This document shows positions 26,040 to 39,400 of a stretch of DNA of 64,000 bases, one piece after another. The number at the start of each line of letters is the position of its first letter. The stretch's first letter is position 1. The DNA lies in NCBI RefSeq assembly GCF_023278565.1, contig NC_064672.1, forward strand, positions 6,138,001 through 6,202,000. Reading direction: 5' to 3'. The notes under the pieces are model-generated. The model made no database searches. It worked only from the letters and a program-made list of their open reading frames with translations, and had not been told where the DNA came from. The DNA is from Colletotrichum lupini. Its lineage: Eukaryota; Ascomycota; Sordariomycetes; Glomerellales; Glomerellaceae. A program made the position numbers and the translations under genes.

Positions 26040-29000
26040 TACTATATATATATATAGTTTATTATACCCTAGCTAAGCTATTAAGGGCTTAGATAATTAT
26101 TTATATATTCTCTACTTTCGTTCGTATCCTTACCTCCCAGAAGCTTATATAAGTTTTATCTACTTTTATATATATTATTTTTAGTTTTATATACTAATAC
26201 TACGGTTACTCGTAGTATTAGTAATAGGCTATTTTAAAGTTATTTTTAAAGTATTTAGTATCCTATTATCGGTAGCCGAAGCTAGTCTTATTATTAGTAG
26301 TACGAGGGTACATAGGGAGTATTATTAGTTAATATATTAATATAAGTTATATATAATCTCGCTACTAATTAACCTATATATCTAGCCTCTGTGTATTTAT
26401 AACAAACTTAATTATCTCTTTAATAACGCCTATATATAGTAATTAGTTATTAAAGTCGGACGCGCTCTTTTTTTTAAAAAAGTATAATAAGTTCTTTTTA
26501 TACGTTTCCGTTTATTAAAATATCCGAGTTCGTTATACTGTTTACTATATATAATAAAAAAAAATACTTAACCAATTTTACTATATACTTATAAACGTAA
26601 TATACTAAAGTAATTACTCTAATCTAATATAAATACTAATTTAGTCTTACTATCCTAATACGTAATTATACTAAAATACTAACTTCTTTTTAAAAGAGCT
26701 TATTATATAGCTCGCGCGTATGCTTTTTTAGTAAAGCTATATTAATTTTTTTAACAATGCTCTTACGTTATTAAACAAAGCTCTATACTTCTATTATACG
26801 CTCTATAAAGCGATTCTAAGTACCGTTAAATAAGCTCTAGCTAGTCGTTTTTATAATATCTTACTTAGTATCGTACTTTTTTTTATTACTATTTTAGCCG
26901 CTTTTAATAAATCTGATTCTATTATTAATAAAAGCTAGAAGAGTATAACTCTATTACTTTTTTTTTAAAGATCTTATATATTAATATATAATTAACGGAT
27001 CTCTCGTTAGCCTAATTATTACTACGGTTTATAAATAGTTAGTATAGCCGCTTTATTATAAGTAAATACGTAAATAGCCCGGTAGTCGAGCCTTTAGGGT
27101 AGGGCCTTAACCGCTTTTATTAACGCCGCTAGCTTTATTATATACGGGCTTTATTTTATTTTTAAACTAAGTATACGTAAGGCCGTTATTACGCCGCTAC
27201 CCCTTTTTAGTAATATAAGTAGCGTTATAACCGTTCTATAGCTTATAATCCCGTTTCTTACTAAACTCTTTATTACTATCCTTATTACTTACTTAGACTA
27301 GATTACTTTAGTAGCCTTAATTACGTCGTTATTAATTACTATATTAATACGGGCTTTTTATAAAATAATTAAATACCTTTTAATAGTCTCTAGTTTATTA
27401 AGAAGTAGGTCGTAGTAGGTCTCTATTATTAACTAAAAGGGTAATAAAAACTATTTAAAGGCTACTACCCGTAAATACTAAAGTAAATAGGTCTTAAGAA
27501 GGCTTCGTATCCGTATTTAAAATATCGTTAATTTTTTATTATATCTCTCTTATATTAATTATATACTTACTTCCGTTTTAATAACTACTATAGCTATTAA
27601 GTTAAAGGTTCTTATAATTACTTAAGCGCTAATTCTTTATACTTAATTAATTATTCTTATTTACGCTGCGTAATATTTATATATTTAAATATTTAATATA
27701 TAGTTTATTGTTAGTATTACGGCTGTAATAAAAAGCTATTTAACTGTTATTAATAATGGACCTTTAAGCTATCTAAGTCCTAGCACGGCCTCTAGCCTTT
27801 TTATCGTCGCGTTTATAATATACTTTTCGAATCGTAGCTTTGTATTTATTATTACCCTTAGTATTTTAATATAATCTTTTAGTTAAATAGTATCCCTTTT
27901 AATAATAAAGCTAGTTAAGTCTAATAGTAGTCTCTAGTTATGTGTAAAGTAAATAATAGCCGTTTTATCCGTTTTAAATATTACCCCGCTTTGTCGTTCT
28001 TATTTGAATATATTATTAATAATATTCTAAATACCTTCTTAATTTACTTCTTATAATTATTTAATAACCTACGCCGTATAGTCGTTAATAAAAGCTAGCG
28101 CGCCCCCGTTTTTATTAATTTAGTATTATATAAAGTTAGTATTAAAAAAAAGAAATAGTATAGGTAATAGTAGCGAGCCCTAAAGCAGCCCGGCTTATAA
28201 TAACGGACGAGCCTCGGACTTATAACCGTTAACTAATATACTTATTATATAATAAAAATAAAAAGCGTCGACCTATTTTATAAGTTTCTTAAGTATACCC
28301 CGTGCCCTAAGTTATTAAAGTAGTCTCTCTTTATATATACTATTATATACTCCCTTAATATTAAAGCTAACTAAACTAACTACCTTTTTCTTTTTTTACG
28401 CTCTATAAATATATTTTTATAATAATATTAACGCTTATTCTACTAACTTCTATTTATAAGCGCTAAAGTAGCTTATAAAAAGGAAGCTAAACGTTTTAAC
28501 TATATATAAAATACGTTTTATTAGAACTAACTTAAGTACTTTTCTAAGCGTTAAGAGTAATAAGATTAGTTACTAAGCTTTTACTACGCCGTAGTCGTTT
28601 TTATTTAGCTTTTTTAATAAAATAATTTTTAGTATATTATTATTATTAAAGTAGCGTCCTTTTATTTAGCGAGGCCTAGAAAAGTAAGAGGACCCTCCCC
28701 TTTACTACTAGCTATATATATTTCTATATTACTACTAATAAACTATCTTTTTTAAGAGCTTTTTACGATTTTATTATAAAGAGCTATTTTTTTATTTTTC
28801 TTAACGTTAAGTTAGGGAAAGGTACGGGTAACTTCTATAACCGCTCGCCCTCCTTTTCGATCTTCTTAAAAAGAGGAGAAAAAAATATAAAAAGTAGCTT
28901 TATAGCCTATTTTACGGCGTTTTTTATTTAAAAACTATTAGCTCTTTTTAAATAGGGAATCTTATTAAAAAAAAGCCCCTTTATTAACGTTAAAGTACTT

Positions 29001-31612
29001 AGCGACTTTCTAAATATTTATATTGTTAACTAAAAAGTCCTCTTAATAACTCTTTTTTTATTATTAAATAGCGTCGTAATATTACTTAGCTACTAAGCGT
29101 GCGCGTTTTTCTAGCTCGGGTTAAATATTACTTACCCTTTTCTCTACCCTCGCCTAGTTTTTTTAGTAAATGTAAATTTACTATAACTAGTTAAAATTAG
29201 CTATTTACTATCTTTTTATATATAAACATAGCTTAGCTTTAAGGGTTAGTATTTTTATTATTTTATATATTATAAATATTAATTAATCGGTTTACTATTA
29301 TACTATACCTCTTATTAATATTCGCCCTAAGTTTATTTTTACTCTCTTATTAATTTACTTTTATAGAGCGTTCTTAAAGAGAAGCCGTAGTTAGCTTTTT
29401 ATTTTAAGTATAATAATATTAAAAGTCGTTTCGATTACTTAGTAGTCCGACCCGTAATCTATTTTATATAGGGCGTATTATACTACTATTCTTATTAACT
29501 CCTCGGACGTAAGGAATAGGTTAATTATTATTACTACCTCGTTCTTTTTTTACGTTTTTATATTACGTAAAAGGAGGCTACGGAGCGAATACTTATTTAT
29601 TAAATTAATAATTAAGTTTACTTCACTTTACTTACTTTTTAATATATTATTACCTCCCTATAAATAATTACAATAATTAAAGTCTTTTATTAAAACTACG
29701 TCTACTTTTTTATTAGTTCTTATTTAAATATTCGCAATAGCTTATCTTAGTAAGTTATATGCTTACTATAGTATTTCCGGCTTTTATATTAGTACGTATA
29801 TTAAAGCTATTAGTAGCTTTTAATTTAAAAGCTAAATAATAACTATAGTAATATTCGAGGACGTTATTAGTACTTATTTTATTTTTATTTCTCTATTTAC
29901 TTATAATAAACTCCTAATTCCTTATTTTCTTTTGTCCCTTTATTTTATCAGTACTATTCTCGTTTACTTATTATATCCTATTAGAATAATAATAGCCTTA
30001 CTTTCTATCCTCCGCGCTTATAGCTCCTATATTATTATAATTATAAAGTCGCGTAGCGCCTCGTTATTTATTAAACTCTTATAAACCTTAGCCTATTTTT
30101 TTATATTAAGTTAAAAAATCTAGACCTTTTTATTTATAAGAGCGCGGATATAGTTTTAAGTAGTTCGTATTAAATAACTCGTACGGTCCGCTATAAAGTA
30201 TATATATTATAATTATTTTATAATATTTAAAATAGTAATAGCCTACTTTAATATATCGTCTATATACTTAGGGGTTTACGTACTAATATACCTTATACTT
30301 AGTAATTTACTAATAATTATAGCGCTATTAAGGACGTAGCCGCTACTTAAATACTATCGTCGTACTAAACTCTCTTTTAATATAAAAAAAGCCCTCGGAG
30401 ATTAATTTATATGTATTACTAGCCTTAGTTACGAATATAATTATAAACCTATATACTTTAAGTATATTTTACTTACTTAGCTAAGATATTTTAATAATAA
30501 TAGTCTCGTTTTCTTAGCTAAGTACTTTTACTACTTTAGCCTTAATATTACTTATCTTATTTAGTACCTTAGTTCTTTTTATATTATTAATTTTTACGAA
30601 ATAAAGTTTATTTTATAAAACTCGTATATTAGGACCGAAGCTCTTCTTTATAATTTACTTAATAAGCTTATATTTAGTATTATTATAATAAATAATCTAA
30701 ATCCTATTCGCGTTCTTTAGGTTTATTATAATAACCTAATAGCGCTAACTACCCTATTTATTTATTACGCGCATTTCTTTTTTTATTATAGCCTAGATCC
30801 AACTTACGTTAAGCTTATTACTTATTTTATTAACTCTTAATATATTAATTATATAGAATAAGGGATTGCTATGGCTTAGTAGCGTTACGTTACTTAGTAT
30901 AGCTATTTATAAGTTACGACCTTACTTATAAGAGCCGCTTTACGTAACGTTTATATATAATATACTTAAGTTATTTCGCGTCGTAGCCCTTATTATAATT
31001 ACTTCGAGGTTCTCGTTCGTCTTAGCGCTTTTATTTTTAATACGTTTTTTTATCGCTTATAGCTCTTTTTTAATAAACTAAAACTCGCTCTTAACTATTT
31101 ATAACTCCGAAGTAACTATATAAAGCTCTACCTCGACGTTCTTATTTTATATTTTTAACTTTTTTTATATATTAAATATAATCTTAATCGCTATATATAG
31201 CTCTTTAACTTACTTATTTATTATTAAGAATAACCCTTTATTATCCTTTTTAATAAGCTTTACGCATTCCTTAGCTAGGATTATAGCTCGAGTAATAATT
31301 ACTTATTAGCTATTATTAATAGTCTCGTTCGCTCGCTCGATTATATCTTTAGTAATCCCTTAGTATATCTAGTTTAGTTAAACTTTTATAAATAGTTTTT
31401 ATACTCTTCGTAATACTAAGTCCTCGTTACTTATTACCGTTACCTCCCTCGTAATAGTAATAAACGTCGAATCTAGCTCGAGGTTTATTACGTTAGGACG
31501 TGTATTAGGTCGCTATGTAGTAAATTGTATTAGTACTACGTAACGCGTTCCGTAGCTTCTTAATGACAATTAACTTAATAACATTAAATAATTCTTTAAA
31601 TAAATAAATATT
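26040..31612 (-). mobile_element. Tad1-like LINE retrotransposon, RIP-inactivated
   Basis: A non-LTR retrotransposon of about 5.6 kb on the minus strand. Its 5' end is shared with copies 2 and 3 and its 3' end (about 26,045-26,120) with copy 3. Minus-strand reading gives an ORF1-like, Lys/Glu-rich region at about 30,800-31,500 (E-C-V-K-L-I-K-K-D). The reverse transcriptase lies near 28,660-27,900. The endonuclease expected between them and an RNase H downstream could not be read securely. Fungal LINEs of the Tad1 group have this order and length. Numerous TAG/TAA stops replace Gln and Trp codons throughout, so the element is dead. Confidence 0.8.
27900..28660 (-). pseudogene. LINE reverse transcriptase domain, RIP-mutated
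   Basis: The minus strand shows the Tad1-type RT blocks in order. The N-terminal block reads L-K-K-x-N-K-N-D-Y-G-V-V-K-A (near 28,600), where the family has K-P-x-K-D-D-Y-x-x-x-K-A-W-R-P-I-S-L-L. Motif A reads V-S-L-V-S-F-N-I-K-G-V-Y-N (near 28,345-28,385), where the family has S-F-D-V-K-G-A. Motif B reads G-L-L-stop-G-S-L-L-L-P-I-L-F-L-F-F-N (28,148-28,192), where the family has G-L-P-Q-G-S-P-L-S-P. Motif C reads N-G-G-A-L-A-F-I-N-D-Y-T-A (28,067-28,110), where the family has F-V-D-D. It is followed by E-R-x-S-G-V-I-F-K-T-D-K-T-A-I-I-Y-F-T. The motif A aspartate and the first aspartate of motif C are both asparagine codons, so catalysis would be lost even without the stops. Confidence 0.85.
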
Positions 31613-31711
31613 AAAAGTCTTCTTACTAGAGCTAAGTATTTATTATATTTTAATTATATAAGAGTATACTAGTACTTAGTAATAGTAAAATATAAAGGAA
31701 TATAGAGCTCC

Positions 31712-32412
31712 TTAGGGCTAGTATAATATAGCTAAGTTATTGTAATATATACTTTTTCTTAGTTACGTAGCTAATATACCACGGTTCGCTAATATAATAA
31801 CTTAGGTTTCGGTTTTTAACTAAATAATTTACTTTTTAATTTATAGGCTTAGTGAGGATATTAATATATAAATCTAAGTAATTTCGTTCTATTAATATAT
31901 AATAAAACTATATATATCTTAGCTAAATTATATTATAATTAAGCTTACTAAATACTATATATTTAAAAGCTAAAAGCGTATTTAATTAACCCCCCCGGCC
32001 CGCTCTATAAGACCTATTTAACCTTACGTTTATATAAACGCTAGCTTAATATAATAAATATCCGTTTAACCCTAATTTACTACCCCTAATAAATAAACGT
32101 AAACTATTTACTAATATTTAAAAAGTATTAAATAGAAAATAGAGCTATATATAGCTTAAATAGGGTAAAAACCCTAATATATATATATATACGGCTATAA
32201 ATAATAGCGTAAATTACTAAGTACGTAGGTTTAGAAGTACGATAATAATATTAAGAGGCCGGCTTAGTAATATACTTAGAGAGAATATATAAATCTAAGA
32301 CCGGCTCCGGTTTATTTAATAAGTATATATAAAAGGGAATTTAAACTAGGTTTCTATACTTAACGTCTAGCGTTATAAAGCGTTATAATTAATTTAATAA
32401 TTAATAATAAGA
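31712..32412. repeat. LTR-like dispersed repeat, copy B (~700 bp)
   Basis: Second copy of 5,757-6,455, in the same orientation and with independent transitions. It holds a few extra bases around the AT dinucleotide run near 32,175-32,200. It starts about 100 bases beyond the LINE 5' end, so the two elements are neighbours or one inserted close to the other. No matching copy of the downstream sequence (32,413 on) exists next to copy A, which argues against both being parts of one intact element. Confidence 0.6.
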
Positions 32413-34180
32413 GACGTCTTAAGGGCGACTTTATAAATCGTAATGCTTTTTAAAAAATACTCCGTAGTAAAAAGTATAATAATTACCGAGTTATATATCG
32501 ACTAGAGTCCTCTTTATTAGATTATAAGAGGAGATATATTAAGTAAATAGCTAAATACTAAGCGTTTTATAACGCTTTTAACTATTTATTATAAATCCCG
32601 GGTCTACGATTAGGCCTAGTTATTAATAACTTTAATAAACTTATTACCCTTAAATACGACGAGGTCTACGTCCTCCCCTTACTAAAGTAAAACTTATACT
32701 AATTAGTTATAGGAAGTTATAAATTACCTCGAGTATATATATTATATATAGCTATATCTTACTAAGAATAATAAGTTAAATCTCGGAAAGATTAATATAT
32801 TTACTATTTAGTTTATAGAGCTCCGGTACCCTAAATTTTTAATAAAAGATAAAAGATTATTTCAGAACGTAGTTCTAAATAGTTATATTTTCAAGCTTTT
32901 TAATAAATCTAAGCGAATCGTTATTTAAAAGAACCTTTATTTTATTAACTCTACGATTCCATTACTAATAATATTTTTTAATAACGTTAAGTATTTTAAA
33001 TTATGCGCAAAGTAAATAAAGCGTTTAGTTATTATACTTTAAAATAAATATACTATAAGGATTATATTAACAAGGGCCTTTAAGTATTTAATAAGAGATA
33101 AAAACCTATATTTAATTAAGGAATCCGATATAACTTTCTCTTATTAACTTATTAAAGTAAACGCTCGTCTCTAGCTTACAATCCGGTAGTTATAGCTTTT
33201 AATAATAAGAAATTTCTAATAAATAGAAACGAATCTAAGCTTACTTTTTAAATTAGTAAATTTAGTATTAGAACTAGGGTTTAATACGAACGATATTCGT
33301 TATCTAAAGTCTATATTTCTAAATTTAGAGGTTATATAATAAGTATTAATAATAGCTCGGTTATTAAAAAACTATATTTATAATATTCTAAGTTTTTAAG
33401 CTATAGCTAATAAAATTACTTATACGTTCCCAGACCTTTAATAAAATAATTTAGCTTAGGAATTACCCGAGTTTTTTATTAATACTTATAGTTTAAAATA
33501 CGATTCTTAGCCGTAGCTAAATTAAATATTTTATATAAACGCCGCCGAGTTAATATTTATTAATATTATAAATAAGTAATTAAGTATAAGAGGTAAAAGA
33601 CTTACTAGCTTATTTATTTATAAATCTATATATTTAGCGTTCTTTAGTACTCCTTGTTAAGATAATTTATAGGTACTAGTTACTTTATTTAATAGTAATA
33701 TAGTTAATAATAAGCTACTTTCCTCTAGTTACTACTTATTAAAAATAGGCTATTACTAAGAGTTAAAAATAAGTAGTTAAGTAACCTTATTTAGTTAATA
33801 TAAAAACCCTTTTATAAAAAAGTCTTTAGTATAAAAAGTTATACTCAAATTCATTACTAAAGAAGTAAAGAAAGAAGAGTATATCTTTCTCAATACTTAA
33901 AACCAGAAAGAAGCTCTTCGGTTTTAATTACTTTTATAAGAGGCTATGTTTAAATAAAAAGTTCTATTAATAACCGTAAGAAAGTAGCTATTATTAATAA
34001 TAAATTACTATAAGGAGGTTATAAAAAAGGGACTTAACTATATCTTATTATTATAAGTAGATTATATAAATATAAGTATAATAAAATAGAATCTCGTATA
34101 TACTAATATTATTAAGAAAGTAGTGCTAAAGGGAAGACTGTGCTTATAAGTTTTGTTACTAATTAATTATAGCTTTTAAA
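32413..34180. other. RIP-degraded DNA, nothing identified
   Basis: AT-rich, stop-filled. It could be the interior of the element to which LTR-like copy B belongs, but no gag, protease or integrase motif could be read. Some CpA survive near 33,845-33,910. Confidence 0.5.
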
Positions 34181-34705
34181 TAATAGAACTAATTTAGTAG
34201 AACTAAGTAGTAGAACTAAGTAATAGAACTAAGTAGTAGAACTAAGTAGTAGAACTAAGTAATAGAACTAGGTAGTAGAACTAGGTAGTAGAACTAGTTT
34301 AGTAAAACTAGTTTAGTAAAATTAGGTAGTAGAACTAGTTTAGTAGAACCAGGTAGTAGAACTAGGTAGTAGAACTAGGTAGTAGAGCTAGGTAGTAGAA
34401 CTAGTTTAGCAGAACTAGGCGGTAAAACTAATAAAACTAGGTAGTAGAACTAAGTAGTAGAACTAGGTAGTAGAACTAGGTAGTAAAACTAGCAAAACTA
34501 AGTGGTAGAACTAAGTGGTAAAACTAATTTAATAGAACTAGGTAGTAGAACTAGGTGGTAGAACTAGTTTAGTAGAACTAGGTAGTAAAACTAGGTAGTA
34601 GAACTAGTAAAACTAGGTAGTAGAACTAAGTAGTAGAACTAGGTAGTAGAACTAGGTAGTAGAACTAGTTTAGTAAAACTAAGTAGTAAAACTAGGCGGT
34701 TAGCG
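34181..34705. repeat. 13-bp minisatellite (RIP-altered)
   Basis: About 40 tandem copies of a 13-base unit AGAACTAGGTAGT, with a 14-base variant AGAACTAGTTTAGT interspersed and shorter AAACTAGTA and AAACTAATA forms. Rare units keep C where others have T (AGAACCAGGTAGT near 34,347; CTAGGCGGT near 34,420 and 34,695). This suggests a pre-RIP unit close to AGAACCAGGCAGC. Because 13 is not a multiple of three, a coding repeat is unlikely. Confidence 0.9.
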
Positions 34706-35754
34706 GGACTAGACTTGCGGAAAGAGTACGTAGTAAAGTAGGGCGGTTATTACTAATACTAGGACGCCGCATCTTATTATAAGAGCCGACGCAGGCTCCT
34801 TATATATAAAAGTCTTAATTGCGTCGGTATACTAGCTATGTATAAAAAGCACATCCTATTTAATTAAACTCTCTAAGCACGGGCTCTTTTCGATAGTACG
34901 GATACTTATAGTTTTATATAGAGCACTAATAGCGGACCTAAATTAATTATTTTAAAAATAGCTTATATTAGGAACGGATGAACGGCCGTTAAGTTATAAC
35001 TATTATATTTAATTAACTAAAACTATTTATATAGCGTTTAAATAGAGAGCTAATTTAGGATAAAAGATAGTTAAATAGTTAATAAGTACCGGATGCTTGT
35101 TTAAAAATAAGTAGAAGTATACCTTTTCGTTAACCGTATTATAAAAATGCTCTACTAAGCCCGCGACTTAATAAGACTTATTTCGATATATAGTATTATA
35201 TTATAATTATATTACTATTTAAAATCCGTGCGAAGCTGCGGCTAGTTTTAGTATAAGAGTTACGGCTATAGAGATTAGGTTCTAAATAATAAATAGATTA
35301 TAATAACCCGTAGGGTCTAGTCTACATATAATATATAATATAAAAAAGAGATAAGAGATCGCGCTATGCGAGCGGCGCGTTATTATAAAAAAAGGGGTTA
35401 TAGCTTTATTATAACTTATAATACCCTTAATATTACCTTAGTATGCGATCCCGTAATATCTAGCTTATACTTATATATTAAAGTTTTTTTAAGTATCCCT
35501 GGCCTATATACCTAGATTATAATAATTATAAAGAGGATATTAAAATTGTATATATAGTAAAGTGGAATTTATATATAACTAAATGACCGTATATAGTTAC
35601 TATTTAATTTATAGAATGAAAGATAAGGAGATATAGCTAGTGAATTCTTAATAATCCCGTCTTAACGCTATATCCGGCTCTTAAATATCCTTTTAAATTG
35701 TATATAGTGGCATAAGTAAGTATAGTTTTATATATAAGTTACTCTCTCTTATTT
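34706..35754. other. AT-rich DNA, nothing identified
   Basis: Moderately AT-rich with fewer extreme TA runs than elsewhere. The stretch to about 35,480 keeps a little more GC. No open frame, domain or repeat was recognised. Confidence 0.5.
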
Positions 35755-36150
35755 ATAAATATTCTTAATATTTAAAAAGCCGAAAACTGCTATAATAGGT
35801 CTCTATAGACCTTTAGTAATAAATATAGTATTAATTATATATTATTTCCTCTTAATAATATACTTTATTTTATTAGACTTAACTTATATAAGCTAGGCCT
35901 ATAGCCGTTCTAATTATATTATATATATACGATTATAATAAAAAGTACGAGAGTGTTTATTATTAAAGCTAGTTATAAATACTCTAGAGTAAGTTTTAAT
36001 TATGCGCTACCCCTCGTATTATTATATATTATCCCGACCCTATATTTTAAATTATAAACTAACTACTATAACTATTACTAGAGGTTTGCGGAGACCTATT
36101 ATAGCAACTTTTAGATTCTTAAATATTAAAATTATTTGCGAGAGAGGAAG
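35755..36150. mobile_element. RIP-degraded MITE, copy 2
   Basis: Terminal inverted repeats face each other. The left end reads AATATTTAAAAAGCCG...GCTATAATAGGTCTC (35,767-35,803) and the right end is its imperfect reverse complement GAGACCTATTATAGC...TTCTTAAATATT (36,091-36,129). The TATAATAGG core is perfect on both sides. The interior shares the blocks around the reverse complement of TATAGGGTCGGG with copy 1. There is no coding capacity. Total size of about 330-395 bases depends on where the outer TIR really ends. Confidence 0.7.
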
Positions 36151-36425
36151 TAACTTATAATTAATACTATATAGCGGTTAATTTATAAATTAAAATATAG
36201 GGTCGGGATAGTAAACGATAGTGCGAGGGGTAGTGCGTAATTAAAAGCTATTCTAAAGTATTTATAACCGGCTTTAATAGTAGTTATTCTCGTATATTTA
36301 ATCGTAGTCGTATATATATAGTAAGAACGACTATAAGCATAGCCTATATAAGTTAAGTCTAAAAAAATAAAGTATATTACTAAGAGGAAGTAATATATAA
36401 TTAAAACTATATATATATTATATAA
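36151..36425. mobile_element. Partial inverted MITE copy abutting copy 2
   Basis: The block from TTAAAATATAGGGTCGGGATAG (about 36,190) to AAGAGGAAGTAATATATAATTAA (about 36,400) is the reverse complement of the interior of copy 2 (about 35,835-36,065). The terminal repeats themselves are not complete. Together the two form an inverted pair with arms of about 230-250 bases and a spacer of about 120, able to form a hairpin transcript. It may be an inverted insertion of one MITE next to another, later truncated. Confidence 0.65.
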
Positions 36426-36429
36426 AGAA

Positions 36430-39400
36430 GAGCTAGAAGTATAGAGGTTTAATAGGAAGTTACTTATAAATTATATTTTTATAATAGCTAACAATTCTTA
36501 TATTATAAACTAAGTATTTAAAAAGAGCAATGCCTTTTTTAAAATACTACGGCATAAGAAAAATTATTAAACCCGTTAGGTCTATCGTTTAGAAAACCTC
36601 TTATCTCCTAATTAGAAAAGGGGCGTAAGGTAGATCGCCGAGTACCCGCAATTCCGTTATATATTTAAAAAATTAGCGGGTATCCTAAGCATTCGATCGG
36701 GTATATTAACGGGCACTTTTTATAAATTTACTAGTATTCGCTATAATAAGGTTTATATTCTTAGTATCTTCTTAACTAGACCGGATTAATAATACGTATA
36801 AGAAATTATTAATTATTTAGAACTGATTTATAATATTTAGTTATACGTTGTTAGGGGAATCGAGTCTAACTTAGTTAATATTGATAAGGATATAGTATAG
36901 CTCTTAGAGCTTAAGTACCTTAGCTTTTTTATTAGAGATAAACGAGATCTTTATAATATTATATCTAGTGGCTGGGCGTTTAGAAACTTTAATTAAACTA
37001 AATAAAATTTGTTTTAATAAAACCTTTGTAGCTTAGATATTATAATACTTTTGTTATTAACGTTTTTTAAATACTTTAAGTACTTTAAGGAATATGCGAA
37101 CTATATAAAGTCCTTTATATCGCTTCTTCGATACGGTAGCTTATATAATATTCTCTTAGCTAGTTTTAGATTATATACGATATTAAATAACTGCTATCCT
37201 ATTTAAACTTCCGATTTAACGCTCGAATTCCGTATCATCGAGCCAGGGGCTTAATTTAATACTAGCTAGTATTAGATATAGCTTTTCGCAATGCGACATT
37301 TCTAAAGTATAATAACGGATCCTATAATGCTCCCTAAATTTACAGTTTTAGTATCTTATTTATACTTCGAGACCAATAAAATCCGATCCTTTAAATTACT
37401 CTACCTAGGATAGAACGTAGTCTTATATACGAATTTAATTTTTAATATATAATGTTAGATATCTTAGTCTATTTAGGATATAGAGTACCTTACGAAACTT
37501 AGTGCGCTAGAACCGTTCGTTATTAATAATAGAGTACCTAAACTAAACGTACGTCCGTAGTTTACTCGAGAGGCTTATAAGAGAAATAAGGAGTTCCTCT
37601 TTTTTAATAATATAAATTAGTAACTAATTTTTAGGGGAGAGTTAATTACTAGCGTGTTTCCACTTAGAACTATTTATATAGCTTTTTTTTATAAGCGGCC
37701 TTTTAATTAGGCCTAGGACTCGATACTATTTACGATATTTTTATATCGTAGCTATAATAAACTAAACTTAGGTATAAATACGCTACTAAATAGCCCTAAA
37801 AATAATATAAAAGTTTAGTAACTAAATATAAGGGTGTCTCGAACTTAGGTAATAGTAGTAGAAAGTATAGATTTAGTAATGGATTAAAGAGGGAATCGAC
37901 GCAGTATAACTTTTAAGGTCCTTAAAAGTAAATATTATAATAAGAAGAATATTTAATTTTCGATATAACTATTTATGGAAATAATTAAGTCTTAAGTTTT
38001 ATTTTGTGCGAGGTATAGTATAATAATATTATATTATTAAACTTTTTAAATCTTATTTAAGAAATAAACGAATTTATTTAGCGAATAGTTTAATAAGGAG
38101 ACTGTTAAAAAAAGGGAACGATTATATTTTTTAATAGATTTCAACTAGGTAGATAGGACGAATATATAATAATAGTAAGTTCTTAGCGTAACTTTTCTTA
38201 TAACCCTCTGTTTAATAGTTTAATAAAGTACTTATTATATTGAGCACTATTTTACGGTTTTAATAGTTCGTTCGTATTTATAATAAAACCCGCGAAGTTA
38301 TATATACTTAGAGTATTTATTTTAAAGAATATTCTCGTATTTTAGATATATACTTAGAAACGAGCTCGGAGGGTATATTATACCGTAGGTCGGTATCCTT
38401 AAGATCTCGTAGATTTTACTAGTACTTTTATTTTTAAGCTTAGTATAGTACTAGGCCGGCGGATATTAAAAATAAATAAGCCGAGAGAACTATAGAAACG
38501 ACTATATATAGTAACTAAATGAATTTTATTAATCTAGCATTCTATAACTTGCTTATTAATTAGTTCTATTAAAGAGTTAACGAGAATTATAAGGTAAAAG
38601 GGTATTAAAACGAAAGACGTGGATATTAATTTAAGTAATAGACCTACGGCAAAAACGATGAAATTATTACCTAAATAGGATATCTTCCGCATAGTTATAT
38701 TATATAGTCTACTAATAATTAATAAAGACTAGTTCTAAACTTTACTTTAAAATCTACTCTCTTCGTAATCCGTTAATAAGTCTCCTCTTTATTTTAAGTA
38801 TAGTACTATACCCTGCTTTTTTAAACCCTATTAGAAGTTATAATCGGTAGGTGCTTTTTAATCTAAGTAAGGTCGTAGTAGATCTCTAAGCCTCGGTACT
38901 ACGTCGTCTTAATAAGTATAGGTATAATCGTATTACTAAATATATCTTTCCCCTATTTCTAATTTAATAATAAAGTTAGCTTATAAAAGACCTAGATCTA
39001 GATCTTATAGATAGGGTATTAGCTTAGGTAGTAATATTATTATTACGTAGCTAGGAAGTAGGTTAGTTAGAACCTAGAACTAATACCCCTATTACTAAGA
39101 AGGACTAAAAGTAGATACGGAGGCTATTTAAGTAACGATTCGTAAAAATTAAATTTAATCTAGTCCGTAGGCCGGATCGTTAGTTAAGTAGGCGGTATAT
39201 AGTTAAAAAGTCTAGTTAAAACTAACGTTTTATAAGGATTATAATAAATATAAAAAACGGGAGCCTAGTTATTAAGTAAGATCTTACCGGGATAGGGGTA
39301 TTAGTTTACTATTTATTAAAAACGACTTATAAAAATAAAGAGGTAGTAGCTTCCTAGCTTAACTCCTAGATTTCGAACTCTAAGTAGGGGGGTTAGAGTT

